Notes: generated by a model from the letters alone, not told the origin. A stretch of 45,823 nucleotides of DNA from Candidatus Zhuqueibacterota bacterium (GCA_030950365.1 JAUZRQ010000048.1:1-45823); one strand, 5' to 3'. Numbered from the stretch's first letter, positions 1 to 8,177 are shown. Made by a program: numbers and translations.

Positions 1-720
1 CGATTCCGACAGGCCGAGCATGGCGGCGAGGCCGTTGCGGATGGGAATCGGCGCCTGGGTGGTGTCCCACACGGTGAGCTGCTGGCTGCGCGCGTCCCAG
101 TGCGCCACCACACCACGGTTTTCCAGCGCCGCCGCAGTGCCGCGGTCGTAAACAAAACGCTTTTTGATGATCAGGTCGGCCTTTTGCCGCGCCGCATCGT
201 GCTTTCCCTTGCGCTGGATTACGTGCGCTGCCAGGTTGGAGTCGAGATCATCGTGCACACGCGGCGCATCCGGGGACAGCGCCTGTTCCATGTCCACCAC
301 GGCATCCAGCGGCTCGAACGCCACGCGGATGCGCTGCAGGGCGTCTTCGGCGATGTAGCGGCTTTCGGCCACCACCGCCGCAATGGGCTCGCCGACGTGG
401 CGCACCTTGTCTTTCGCCAGGATGACCTGCGTGCGTTTGTTGAATACGATGCCGTCGATGGGCGGGGGCGGCACCAGCAGCGGTCCGGTCTGCCAGTAGT
501 CGCCGAGATCAGCGGCGGTGTACACGGCCACCACGCCGGGCACGGCCTTCGCCGCGCTCACATCGATGCGCTGGATGCGGGCATGCGCATAATCGCTACG
601 CAGGAAGGCCACGTGCTGCATGCCGGGCAGGTGCACGTCGTCCACAAACAGCGCCTGCCCAGTGAGCAGCCGCCGGTCTTCATTGCGGGGAATCGACTGG
701 CCAAAATAACGCGTCGCCAC
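1..720 (-). CDS. Molybdenum hydroxylase large subunit (CoxL/XdhA type), N-terminal 240 residues, truncated by window edge
   Basis: Start of the molybdopterin-cofactor-binding subunit of an aerobic CO dehydrogenase/xanthine dehydrogenase-type enzyme, which oxidises small carbonyl or N-heterocyclic substrates in the cytoplasm. It opens with a GTG codon at 720-718, preceded by AGGAGA at a suitable distance. The N-terminus carries the family pattern: R-N-E-D-R-R-L-L-T-G near residues 12-21, then V-D-D, then L-P-G-M, then R-S-D-Y-A-H-A-R-I-Q and a P-G-V-V-A-V-Y-T stretch. This is the a/b hammerhead domain seen before the Mo-binding domains. The C-terminal three quarters, including the Mo-site glutamate, lie outside the window. 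The small FeS subunit lies upstream on the same strand (1175-1687), but 454 nt away instead of the usual near-contact. Substrate cannot be assigned. Confidence 0.88.
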   Translation of the reverse strand, partial: MATRYFGQSIPRNEDRRLLTGQALFVDDVHLPGMQHVAFLRSDYAHARIQRIDVSAAKAVPGVVAVYTAADLGDYWQTGPLLVPPPPIDGIVFNKRTQVILAKDKVRHVGEPIAAVVAESRYIAEDALQRIRVAFEPLDAVVDMEQALSPDAPRVHDDLDSNLAAHVIQRKGKHDAARQKADLIIKKRFVYDRGTAAALENRGVVAHWDARSQQLTVWDTTQAPIPIRNGLAAMLGLSES

Positions 721-883
721 AGCTTTCTCCTGAATTCAACTTATATGAATGATGCGATTTTGTGTCAGAATCATACAAAGGAAATTAATCCCTCGCAGAG
801 GCGCGGGGCTCGAAGAGAGAAATCATGGTAAAACTGTTCGTCGCACCGCTTTGTGGGGCGCCGTGAGACATGTTTTTTGCCAT

Positions 884-913
884 GGGTCTCCCGCCCCTGT
901 GGGCGGGGGACCC
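884..913. repeat. GC-rich hairpin, 13 pairs, 4-nt loop
   Basis: GGGTC pairs with GACCC, then a T-G wobble, then CCCGCCC with GGGCGGG, around loop CTGT. There is no T-run on either side long enough to call an intrinsic terminator. Its core recurs inverted at 1117-1133. Confidence 0.75.
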
Positions 914-1077
914 AGTTCTTCAATCCGCGCCATCCTGCGAGGCCGCGAACGTTATGAGATAATATCGATTCCTCATCAGTGTTCCATCCGCGTCCATCCG
1001 CGGCTCAAAAAATTGCCGTTTTAAAAATCTGTGCCAATCAGTGAAATCTTTGGTTTTATGCATCCATTTCAGATGGT

Positions 1078-1095
1078 ACAAGCATGGATGCTTGT
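1078..1095. repeat. 8-bp inverted repeat ACAAGCAT-GG-ATGCTTGT
   Basis: The two arms are perfect and separated only by GG. A second, overlapping inverted pair (GCATCCAT at 1060-1067 with ATGGATGC at 1084-1091) can form an alternative stem. It lies in the spacer between the hydroxylase subunits and resembles the other hairpin cassettes of the window. Confidence 0.65.
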
Positions 1096-1174
1096 GCTAC
1101 TTCTTGCCACGACCTGCCGCCCACAAGGGGCGGGGGCTACATTTATCTTTGTGCTCTTTGTGCCTCTGTAGTGG

Positions 1175-1687
1175 TTACACTTTCTGCTTTCGCATCAGCT
1201 CTGCTGCCAGTTGCACGGCTTTCACGATGTTCTGGTAGCCGGTGCAACGGCACAGGTTGCCGCTCAGCGCCTCACGGATGACCTCTTCGCTCGGATTGGG
1301 ATTTTCTTTTAAAAACGGCAGTAGCGACAGCAAAATGCCGGGCGTGCAGAAACCGCACTGCAGCGCATGGGCGCGGTGAAAGGCCTCCTGCAGAGGATGC
1401 CAGGTTTCGCCGCGGGCGGCCAATCCCTCGATAGTGGTAATCTCCTGCCCGTGCGCCTGGATGGCGAACATCAGGCAGGAACGCACCGGTTCGCCGTCAA
1501 GAAGCACGGTGCAGGCGCCGCACACGCCGTGCTCGCAGCCGATGTGCGTGCCGATCAATTCCAATTGATGTCGCAGGAAATCGCTGAGCAGCAGGCGGGG
1601 CTCAACCGTAGCGTGATATGGCTGGCCGTTCACGCGCAGGCTAATGGCAATCTGGGCCGGTTCATTGGCGGCATGGCGTTCAGTCAT
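1175..1687 (-). CDS. (2Fe-2S)-binding small subunit of a molybdenum hydroxylase (CoxS type)
   Basis: The 170-residue electron-transfer subunit carries two [2Fe-2S] clusters from the Mo site to FAD or another acceptor. The plant-ferredoxin-like cluster ligands are visible as C51-x4-C56-x2-C59 and C71 (C-E-H-G-V-C-G-A-C). The second, helical-domain cluster uses C111-G-F-C114 and C146-R-C148. Length is typical of CoxS/XdhC/NdhS subunits. The ATG at 1687 follows GAAGGGAAC and is preferred over an in-frame codon 66 nt upstream, because the extra residues do not fit the family. No FAD-binding (CoxM) subunit is in the window; it could lie beyond the left edge. The large subunit follows at 720 on the same strand after an unusually long spacer. 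Confidence 0.93.
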   Translation of the reverse strand: MTERHAANEPAQIAISLRVNGQPYHATVEPRLLLSDFLRHQLELIGTHIGCEHGVCGACTVLLDGEPVRSCLMFAIQAHGQEITTIEGLAARGETWHPLQEAFHRAHALQCGFCTPGILLSLLPFLKENPNPSEEVIREALSGNLCRCTGYQNIVKAVQLAAELMRKQKV

Positions 1688-2172
1688 CGTTCCCTTCTCC
1701 GAAAGTGAGCTTGAAAGATTTTTCATTTTATAAAAAAATCCCCGAAGCGGCAAGTAAAAAAACGCAAAACTTCCATAAATTCAAACGATATTGTGGGGAG
1801 TGAAAGCAGCCTTATGCAAGAGTCTAAAATTCAAAAGGCGGACAACAGAGTTCTTCAATAGCGGTATCGGGTATCGTCATCGGTAGGCCCCACCGCTGAG
1901 AGCGCCGAGCGTTTATCTCTGCGCTTTTTGCACCCTCGGCGGTTTTTGTGCATATTGATTCAATGAAAGGATGATTTGTGGCTAGCCAGATGGTCCGGCC
2001 GTCAGGGACGGCCTCTATCCCCGTTTTATTAAAAATCAAAACACCGTTGCCAACGGTATTGGACCGCGGCTGTTTCAGCCTCTCGCAGGGACGCAGAGAC
2101 TGCCGTGTTTTTTCTTTGTGACTTTGTGCCTTTGTGTGAACATACAAACTGGCGATATACATCCGATCTGAT
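1688..2172. repeat. Intergenic region with three consecutive triloop hairpins and degenerate repeats
   Basis: No gene supported. Three hairpins with three-base loops follow one another: 1997-2013 (GGCCGTC-AGG-GACGGCC), 2043-2057 (ACCGTT-GCC-AACGGT) and 2068-2080 (GGCTG-TTT-CAGCC). TGGCTAGCCA at 1978-1987 is a further perfect palindrome. Flanking text (CTCGCAGGGACGCAGAGAC near 2082-2100; CTTTGTGACTTTGTGCCTT near 2115-2135) resembles the word-like repeats at 785-815 and 1145-1170. Confidence 0.7.
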
Positions 2173-4569
2173 TTACGGCTCGGTGGACAGGGCGCCCGCC
2201 TGGTAGTCCACCTGCACGATGATGTTGCGGCCCGGCGCATTGAAGCCGCTCAGATGCTCGCGGTAATTTTCATCTAGCAGGTTCATCACCGATGCGCGCA
2301 GACGCAGCCGCGGCGTGAGTTCGTAGCCCACGCGCAGGTTCAGGGTCGTCCAGCCCGGGGTGCCGCCTTCGGGAATGCGCAGGTCCTGCCGGTCTTCTGC
2401 AGACAGCCTCTGTTGCGCGCCGGCAAACCGCAGGTTCAGCTCCCACCAGAAATGCCCGCGCTCGTGGCGCACGCCAAAGATGCTCGACAGCGGCGGGATT
2501 CCTGAGAGCGGCTCATCGTGCGTCAGATCCTGCCCGTAGGTGTAGCTCAGGTTGCCAAAGCCCAACCAGCCGTCCGTGGGCCGCCATTCGAAGCCGGCCG
2601 CAAAGCCCGTGGTAAACGCGCGCCCGGCATTGGCCTTGTGATACACCCACAGAGTGTCGCCGCCTTCCAGCACGTACGATTTCCCGGTGAATGCCGCCGG
2701 CCGGCGTACCATCATATCGCGCAGGACGTTGTAATACACCACCGCCTCGCCCTTCAACTTCTCGCTGAGCCACTTGAAACCGGTATCTACGCTCCAGTTT
2801 TTCTCCGGCCGAAGTTGTAGATTGGGTACATCGTAAAAGCGGCCGCCTTTGCCCGGCCCCAGCTTGCTCACGTCATCGAGATTGGGCGCGCGGAAGCCCT
2901 GCGCCAGATTGGCCACCCAGGCAAGATTGGCCGCGACATCCACCTTCATCCCCAGACTGAAGGTCACTGCCGATGGCGACTGCTGCACGGTGCCAAACGG
3001 TTCCGTGGCTGGATGCGAGACCGAAAACGGTGCGGTAAGCCGGAACGCGCTGTACCGCCCGCCGAAATCCAGCTTGAACCGCGGCGCGGGCCGCCATTCA
3101 AACCAGGCATACAGGCCCAGGCCGCTGTAGCGCGAGCCATCCGGGAACAGCGGCGCGCGCGTTTGCACTACCTCGGTATCCGGGCTTTCGCGGAACGAGC
3201 GCGCGGCCACACGATCCCGGTAATAGTCCATGCCGTAAATCAGCAAATGATTGTCGGCCACGATGCGCGTGAACTGCAGTTGCGCGCCCAGGGTTACCGT
3301 GCGAAACGCATCGTAGGTGCGCCACGAGCTGGCACGTTTCTGGCGCACGCGCTGTTCGTACTGCCGGTGCCAGGACATCGTGAGCGCGGCCTGCTGGAAA
3401 AAGCAGTTCGGCCGTTTCCAGCGCAGCACCGCATAGGCCAGGTCGCGCTCCTGCGGCCGGTACTGCCAGAGCAGGTATTTCTGCACCTCGTACACGTCGT
3501 ACCGCGGCACCTCCGGCTGGCGACTGTTTTGATACGCCAGCACGATTTCGGCGTCGGCCGCGGGCTGCCACAGCGCTTTGACAAACAAATCATGCGCCTG
3601 ATAGCCGTTGGGCGATTGCGTGCGTTCCAGCCGGCGATCGGCGCGGCTGTCGTTGCGCAGCCGCTGCATGAGCACCTCGCCGCCGCGGCTACCGCGGGTT
3701 ACGTCGCCGTACGAACGCCAACCGCCGGACGCCAGCAGTCCCAGCCGGCGTCCGGCCACCATCACCTGCCCGTGCGCCATGCGACTCTCATCGGCGCTGG
3801 AGACCAGTCCGCGCAACGCTGCTTGCCAGCGCAGGCCGTTTGACGACAGCGCCGGCTTGCGCGTCACCAGATGGATCGCGCCTCCGAGGGCGTCGCTGCC
3901 GTACAATACCGACACCGGGCCGTGCACCACTTCGATGCGCTGCAGCGAAAACGGATCGACGGTGTTAAGATACTGCAGATTGCCGCCGCGGTAGGTGGCG
4001 TTGTTCATACGGATGCCATCGATGAGCAGCAGCACCTTGTTGGCCTTCAGGCCGCGCAAAATGGGCGAACCGCCGCCGTGGTTGGTTTTTTGCATGAACA
4101 CGCCCATGGCCTCGCGCAGCGCCTCGGGCGTCTGATTGGCCATGCGGTCGCGCAGGTGCTGCTGCGTCACCATGGAAATGAGCTGCGGAATATCGTACTC
4201 GAATTCTTCCACACGGGACGCGGTGACCACCAGCTCATCCATAGCGATGACCGCCGGTTCGAGGGCGATATCCAGCCGCAAGGTGTCGTCCGGGGTAATA
4301 CGCACTCCGGCAAGCGTGCGCGGCGAATACCCCTGCCGCCGCACCTGCAAGTCATATTCGCCACCGGGCAGTCCGCGGATGAGAAAAACGCCGCGAGCGT
4401 CCGAAGCGTCGCCGCGTTCATGGCCGATAACGATGATCTCTGCAAAGGGTATCGGTTTGTGGGTGCGGGCATCGGTCACCCTGCCGGTGATGACGCCCTC
4501 GCCCGGTTGTTGCGCCAGAAGCGGCGCGGTAGCCAGCCACAGACACAAGCTCCAAAATCTATCGCGCAT
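2173..4569 (-). CDS. TonB-dependent outer-membrane receptor with carboxypeptidase-regulatory-like N-terminal domain
   Basis: A 798-residue outer-membrane transporter, energised by TonB, for a large nutrient such as a siderophore, cobalamin or oligosaccharide. The start at 4569 (after CTGGAG) gives a clean signal peptide, MRDRFWSLCLWLATAPLLAQQ. Residues about 25-105 form a beta-sandwich regulatory-like domain (ITGRVTDARTHKPIPFAEI). A TonB-box-like MDELVVTAS is near 109-117, and the plug runs to about 240 (GGSPILRGLKANKVLLLIDG, VVHGPVSVLYGSDALGGAI). The rest is the barrel, ending PGRNIIVQVDY plus a short tail instead of a terminal aromatic residue. The neighbouring genes do not reveal the ligand. 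An earlier in-frame start would add 22 hydrophilic residues ahead of the signal peptide. Confidence 0.93.
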   Translation of the reverse strand: MRDRFWSLCLWLATAPLLAQQPGEGVITGRVTDARTHKPIPFAEIIVIGHERGDASDARGVFLIRGLPGGEYDLQVRRQGYSPRTLAGVRITPDDTLRLDIALEPAVIAMDELVVTASRVEEFEYDIPQLISMVTQQHLRDRMANQTPEALREAMGVFMQKTNHGGGSPILRGLKANKVLLLIDGIRMNNATYRGGNLQYLNTVDPFSLQRIEVVHGPVSVLYGSDALGGAIHLVTRKPALSSNGLRWQAALRGLVSSADESRMAHGQVMVAGRRLGLLASGGWRSYGDVTRGSRGGEVLMQRLRNDSRADRRLERTQSPNGYQAHDLFVKALWQPAADAEIVLAYQNSRQPEVPRYDVYEVQKYLLWQYRPQERDLAYAVLRWKRPNCFFQQAALTMSWHRQYEQRVRQKRASSWRTYDAFRTVTLGAQLQFTRIVADNHLLIYGMDYYRDRVAARSFRESPDTEVVQTRAPLFPDGSRYSGLGLYAWFEWRPAPRFKLDFGGRYSAFRLTAPFSVSHPATEPFGTVQQSPSAVTFSLGMKVDVAANLAWVANLAQGFRAPNLDDVSKLGPGKGGRFYDVPNLQLRPEKNWSVDTGFKWLSEKLKGEAVVYYNVLRDMMVRRPAAFTGKSYVLEGGDTLWVYHKANAGRAFTTGFAAGFEWRPTDGWLGFGNLSYTYGQDLTHDEPLSGIPPLSSIFGVRHERGHFWWELNLRFAGAQQRLSAEDRQDLRIPEGGTPGWTTLNLRVGYELTPRLRLRASVMNLLDENYREHLSGFNAPGRNIIVQVDYQAGALSTEP

Positions 4570-4676
4570 GGATCTCCAGTCAGTTGCGGCTTTGCCGCTA
4601 TTTTGGGTTATTTCAAATTTCGTTCGCCCTTTCATTTTCCGGAACTATTCAGTTATTCCCGTTTGATGAAATCTTG

Positions 4677-4790
4677 CCGGTCATCGCGAGCAGCCGCCAA
4701 AAGGCGGATGCGCCTGTCCGACTGCTGGCGGACGGCGATCTCAAATATAGCAATGAGATCGCGTCGTCGCTCCGCTCCTCGTGATGACGG
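4677..4790. repeat. 114-bp REP/MITE-like element with inverted ends and internal hairpins
   Basis: The left end CCGGTCATCGCGAG (4677-4690) matches the reverse complement of the right end CTCGTGATGACGG (4778-4790) with few differences. Inside are CCGCC-AAAA-GGCGG (4694-4707), GTCCG/CGGAC arms (4716-4733) and a perfect 9-bp pair GCGATCTCA/TGAGATCGC (4735-4743 and 4754-4762). The text resembles the GTCAT..CGAG-type intergenic repeats known from several bacterial phyla. No reading frame is supported across it. Confidence 0.75.
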
Positions 4791-4812
4791 GTAGAAGCCT
4801 GAACAGTTACCT

Positions 4813-4842
4813 TCAAAAAAACCGCCACCTGCCGGCGGCGGT
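4813..4842 (-). terminator. Rho-independent terminator for the sortilin-like gene (distal)
   Basis: Read on the minus strand, an ACCGCC stem pairs with GGCGGT and is followed by six T residues. It lies about 100 nt downstream of the stop codon at 4941. Confidence 0.7.
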
Positions 4843-4849
4843 GCATATG

Positions 4850-4884
4850 AAAAGATCGCCCTGCACCACCGGCGCGGGGCGATC
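4850..4884 (-). terminator. Rho-independent-like terminator for the sortilin-like gene (proximal)
   Basis: GATCGCCC pairs with GGGCGATC (8 bp, 15-nt loop), and on the minus strand a short TTTTC tract follows. It is 57 nt beyond the stop codon of the sortilin-like gene. A second terminator follows 8 nt further on, so this is a tandem pair. Confidence 0.6.
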
Positions 4885-4940
4885 CTTTCTTGCAGCATTC
4901 ATCCGTATCAGCCGCTTCGGCTCGGGAAACCGACGCGGGC

Positions 4941-7900
4941 CTATTTTTTCTTCGGCGTCCAGTTAAGATCCAGCGGCTGGTATTCCGGCACCAATTCGAG
5001 GTTGGCCGCCTGCACTTTCTCGCGGAAGGCCGCCACATCGGTGGTCAGCACCTGGTTGACATCTGCGAGCCGCTTTTCGAGCAACGCCTCGGCCTGGCGC
5101 AGGTAAGTCAGTTGCGCCTGCGTGGGCTTATCATACGAAGTGCTCAGGCTGCGCGCCACGTAGCCGAGTTTGGCGATGACCGTGCGGTCGCGCGGATAGA
5201 TGCCCTCGCGGTCGGGCGGATCCACGAACTGCGTGACCACCTTCATGAGCCGCTTTTTCAGGCGGCGCGCCGCCTTTTTCAAATCTTTGGCCGCATCGTC
5301 GTCACGGTCTTTGACCTGCTCCAACACCTGATCGATGCGCTTACGCAAGGTTTTGACGCGGTTCACCACCTCGGTGATGATCTCGATTTTCTGGCCCACG
5401 CGGCGGATGGTGTCAAACTTTTCCTTGCGATCGGCCAGCGGGATGTCCACGCGCGGATCGGGCAGTACCTGCACCTGGCCACTCACTTCGTGCTCGCCCA
5501 TTTTGATTTTCACCGCGTACACGCCGGGTAAGACTTCCGGGCCCTGCGGCGTGAACCGCCGGCGCTGGCGTTCGCCCAGGGAGGGAAATTTGAAGCCGTC
5601 GGTGCGCAGGTTCCAGGCCACGCGGTTGATACCCCTTTCCATCGGGCCGTCCATTTTCCGCACCACCTTGCCGGAACTGTCGAGAATTTCAATCTTCACC
5701 TTCGGCTTTTTCTTGTTCCGGTCCGGCGCATGCCTGTTTCGGTCACGCATCGGCCGGTCGGCCTTTTCGGACTGCTGTTTCACCTGCGACGGCTCGATGT
5801 AATACGTGATCAGCGCGCCGTACGGACGGCTTTTTCCCATGAACATGCCGCTGGCCGGAAACCGGTAGCCATCGACCTGCTTGATCTTATGCTGGTAGGT
5901 CCTGGGGATTTCGAACAGGTGCAGCGGCTTTTTCGTCAGCGCCGCGCTGATTTCGCGCAGCGGGCGCACGTCATCCAGAATATAGGCTGCGCGGCCGTGC
6001 GTGCCGATCACCAGATCATGGTCCCGCGGATGCACCACCAGCGCGCGCACCGCCACCGTGGGCAGGCCATGCGTCCACTTCATCCAGTGCTGGCCCTCGT
6101 CGAAGCTAATCCACAGACCGAATTCGGTGCCCAGATAGAGCAGCTCCTTTTTCACCGGATCCTGCTCGATCACGTGCGCATAGCCCCAAATTTCGTTCGT
6201 TTTGTTTCTGGTGGGATCATTTTTGGTCAGGCTGATCCATTTCTTGCCGTAGCCGACCACCTTGTACACGTAGGTCGTCCAATCGTTGCGACGGTGATTA
6301 TCGAACACCACGTACGCCGCATCCGGTTCGAATTTGGACGCCTCGATGTGCGGGCACCAGGTGTTGGGCGGCAGGCCGGGAATCTTGTTGGAAATCTTTT
6401 TCCAGGTCTTGCCGCCATCGGTGGTGACATGCACCAGGCCGTCGTCCGTGCCCACCCAGATCACGCCCTTTTTCACCGGGCTCGGCGCGATGGTCAGGAT
6501 CGAGGTGTAATTTTCCGCTGCGGTCACGTCGCGAGTCAGGCCGCCGCTCTCATCCTGTTTTTGCTTGCTCGGATCGTTGGTGGTCAGATCCGGGCTAATA
6601 ATTTTCCAGGTATCGCCGCGGTCCGGGCTCATGTGTACAAACTGGCTGCCGTAGTAGATTACCTTCGAGTCGAACGGGTCGATGGCGATGGCCGCGTTCC
6701 AGTTGAAACGCAGTTTCACCGTGTCCGGCCCCCACGGACGGATGTCCTTGCGCTCGCCGGTTTTAGTGTTGAACCGGCGCAGGTAGCCACCCTGCGACAT
6801 AGAGTAGCCGATGGTGGGATCGTCCGGATCGGCCAGGGTGGCGAAGCCGTCACCGAAGCCGACTTCCATCCAGTGGTAGTTGCGGATGCCGCCGTTCTCC
6901 CACACATCGCTGGGACCGCGCCAGGAGCCGTTGTCCTGCATGCCGCCGTACACATTGAACGGAATCTGATGATCGATATTGATATGATAAAACTGCGCCA
7001 GCGGCAGGTTTTCCACAAACCGCCAGGTCTTGCCGCGGTCGTGGCTGATGTACACGCCGCCATCGTTTCCATTGACCATAAAGCTGCCGTCCTCCGGGTG
7101 AATCCATAGCGCATGGTGGTCCGGGTGGATGCGCGCCCGGGTGAGCGGCTTGAAGGTCTTGCCTCCGTCCTCGCTCACGGTGATGGAGTTGTGCAAATTG
7201 TACACCCGATTTTCGTTCTGCGGATCGACCCGGATATCGGCAAAATAGAACGGCCTCGGCGCCACGTTGTTGGATTTGTTGACGATCTTCCAGGTGCGAC
7301 CGCCGTCGTCGGAGCGGCACAGCACGTTCTTTTTCGCTTCGATCAGCGCATACACCACATCGGGATTGCTACGCGCAATGGCCAGGCCGATGCGGCCGAG
7401 CTCGCCTTTGGGCAGACCGTCTTTGTCGGTGAGTTTTTTCCATGTTTCGCCGCCGTCGTAAGTCACATACAGGCCGCTGCCCGGTCCGCCGGACTGGAAG
7501 AACCACGGCCAGCGCCGGTGCTGCCACATGGCGGCAAATAGTTTGTTGGGATTGCGCGGATCCATCACCAGATCGGCGGCGCCGGTGGTTTCGTTCACGT
7601 ACAGTACTTTTTTCCACGTTTTTCCGCCGTCGGTGGTTTTGAACACGCCCCGTTGCGCGCTTTCGCCCCAGGTCGGACCGAGCGCTGCCACGTACGCAAC
7701 GTTCGGATTGGTGGGATGCAGGATAATGCGATGGATTTTCTCGGTGCCGGCCAACCCCAAGTACTGCCAGGCCTGGCCGCCATCCAGGCTTTTGTACAGG
7801 CCGTTGCCCACGCTGCTGCTGTTGCGCGGGTTACCCTCACCGGTGCCCACCCAGACAATGTCCGGGTTGGCCTGAAACACCGCCACCGCGCCGATGGACG

Positions 7901-8177
7901 CCACCGGCTGGTCGTCGAACAGCGGCTTCCAAGTGACCCCGCCGTTGGTGGATTTCCACAGGCCGCCGGTTGCGGCGCCGATATAGATGATATCCGGATT
8001 GCTCACCACCCCTTCCACAGCCGCCACGCGGCCGCTCATGCCCGCCGGCCCGATGGAACGGGCTTTCATGCCTTTAAACAGCTCGGCATCGAACTGAGCA
8101 AAGACAGCGGTGGCCAGGAACAAAAGCAGAAGCAACGCGGCCACGGCCCCCTGCCGCATACTGCGGTGTTGTTTCAT
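4941..8177 (-). CDS. Secreted sortilin/VPS10-like beta-propeller protein with ten Asp-box (BNR) repeats
   Basis: A 1078-residue exported protein. AGGAGG lies just before the ATG, and residues 1-28 are a signal peptide ending in V-F-A-Q. Ten Asp-box motifs of the S-x-D-x-G-x-T-W type are visible (for example KSTNGGVTW, KSLDGGQAW, KTTDGGKTW, VTYDGGETW, RSDDGGRTW, SHDRGKTW, SPDRGDTW, TTDGGKTW). They form one or two large propellers over roughly residues 30-720. A beta-sandwich segment follows near 840-920 (GKVVRKMDGPMERGINRVAWNL). The C-terminal 130 residues are lysine/arginine-rich helices that look coiled-coil. The family includes sortilin-like exoproteins of unknown substrate, some annotated as glycosyl hydrolases, but no catalytic residues can be named. 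Tandem terminators follow it. Confidence 0.88.
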   Translation of the reverse strand: MKQHRSMRQGAVAALLLLLFLATAVFAQFDAELFKGMKARSIGPAGMSGRVAAVEGVVSNPDIIYIGAATGGLWKSTNGGVTWKPLFDDQPVASIGAVAVFQANPDIVWVGTGEGNPRNSSSVGNGLYKSLDGGQAWQYLGLAGTEKIHRIILHPTNPNVAYVAALGPTWGESAQRGVFKTTDGGKTWKKVLYVNETTGAADLVMDPRNPNKLFAAMWQHRRWPWFFQSGGPGSGLYVTYDGGETWKKLTDKDGLPKGELGRIGLAIARSNPDVVYALIEAKKNVLCRSDDGGRTWKIVNKSNNVAPRPFYFADIRVDPQNENRVYNLHNSITVSEDGGKTFKPLTRARIHPDHHALWIHPEDGSFMVNGNDGGVYISHDRGKTWRFVENLPLAQFYHINIDHQIPFNVYGGMQDNGSWRGPSDVWENGGIRNYHWMEVGFGDGFATLADPDDPTIGYSMSQGGYLRRFNTKTGERKDIRPWGPDTVKLRFNWNAAIAIDPFDSKVIYYGSQFVHMSPDRGDTWKIISPDLTTNDPSKQKQDESGGLTRDVTAAENYTSILTIAPSPVKKGVIWVGTDDGLVHVTTDGGKTWKKISNKIPGLPPNTWCPHIEASKFEPDAAYVVFDNHRRNDWTTYVYKVVGYGKKWISLTKNDPTRNKTNEIWGYAHVIEQDPVKKELLYLGTEFGLWISFDEGQHWMKWTHGLPTVAVRALVVHPRDHDLVIGTHGRAAYILDDVRPLREISAALTKKPLHLFEIPRTYQHKIKQVDGYRFPASGMFMGKSRPYGALITYYIEPSQVKQQSEKADRPMRDRNRHAPDRNKKKPKVKIEILDSSGKVVRKMDGPMERGINRVAWNLRTDGFKFPSLGERQRRRFTPQGPEVLPGVYAVKIKMGEHEVSGQVQVLPDPRVDIPLADRKEKFDTIRRVGQKIEIITEVVNRVKTLRKRIDQVLEQVKDRDDDAAKDLKKAARRLKKRLMKVVTQFVDPPDREGIYPRDRTVIAKLGYVARSLSTSYDKPTQAQLTYLRQAEALLEKRLADVNQVLTTDVAAFREKVQAANLELVPEYQPLDLNWTPKKK

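Larger units (their letters stand above)
721..1174. repeat. Spacer between the two hydroxylase subunits, filled with hairpins and degenerate intergenic repeats
   Basis: No convincing gene. A 13-pair hairpin (one G-U pair, loop CTGT) spans 884-913. An 8-bp inverted repeat with a GG centre spans 1078-1095. A CCGCCC/GGGCGG hairpin spans 1117-1133. The first and last are related in inverted orientation: both contain a CCGCCCACA-GGGGCGGG core when read on the matching strand. Between and around them are word-like segments (CATCCGCGTCCATCCGCGG near 989-1007; GTGCCAATCAGTGAAATC at 1031-1048; TTTGTGCTCTTTGTGCCTCTG near 1145-1170) of a type scattered between genes elsewhere in this window. The GTG start and ribosome site of the large subunit lie at the left edge. 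Confidence 0.7.

Noticed and set aside
100-831. Plus-strand 243-codon open frame
   Set aside because: It is antisense to the CoxL-type gene, whose minus-strand translation shows clear family motifs and a ribosome site.
1824-2240. Minus-strand 138-codon open frame
   Set aside because: Runs through repeat text and overlaps the end of the TonB receptor in another frame; no ribosome site or recognisable motif.
4677-4790. Insertion sequence
   Set aside because: Inverted ends exist, but the element is only 114 bp with no transposase frame; a non-autonomous repeat fits better.
3013-4794. Long plus-strand frames (276 and 307 codons) opposite the TonB receptor
   Set aside because: His/Arg/Ala-rich shadow translations, usual in GC-rich coding DNA; the minus-strand frame is a full receptor.
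5730-7109. Plus-strand 459-codon open frame
   Set aside because: Antisense shadow of the Asp-box protein; composition is atypical and no ribosome site precedes it.
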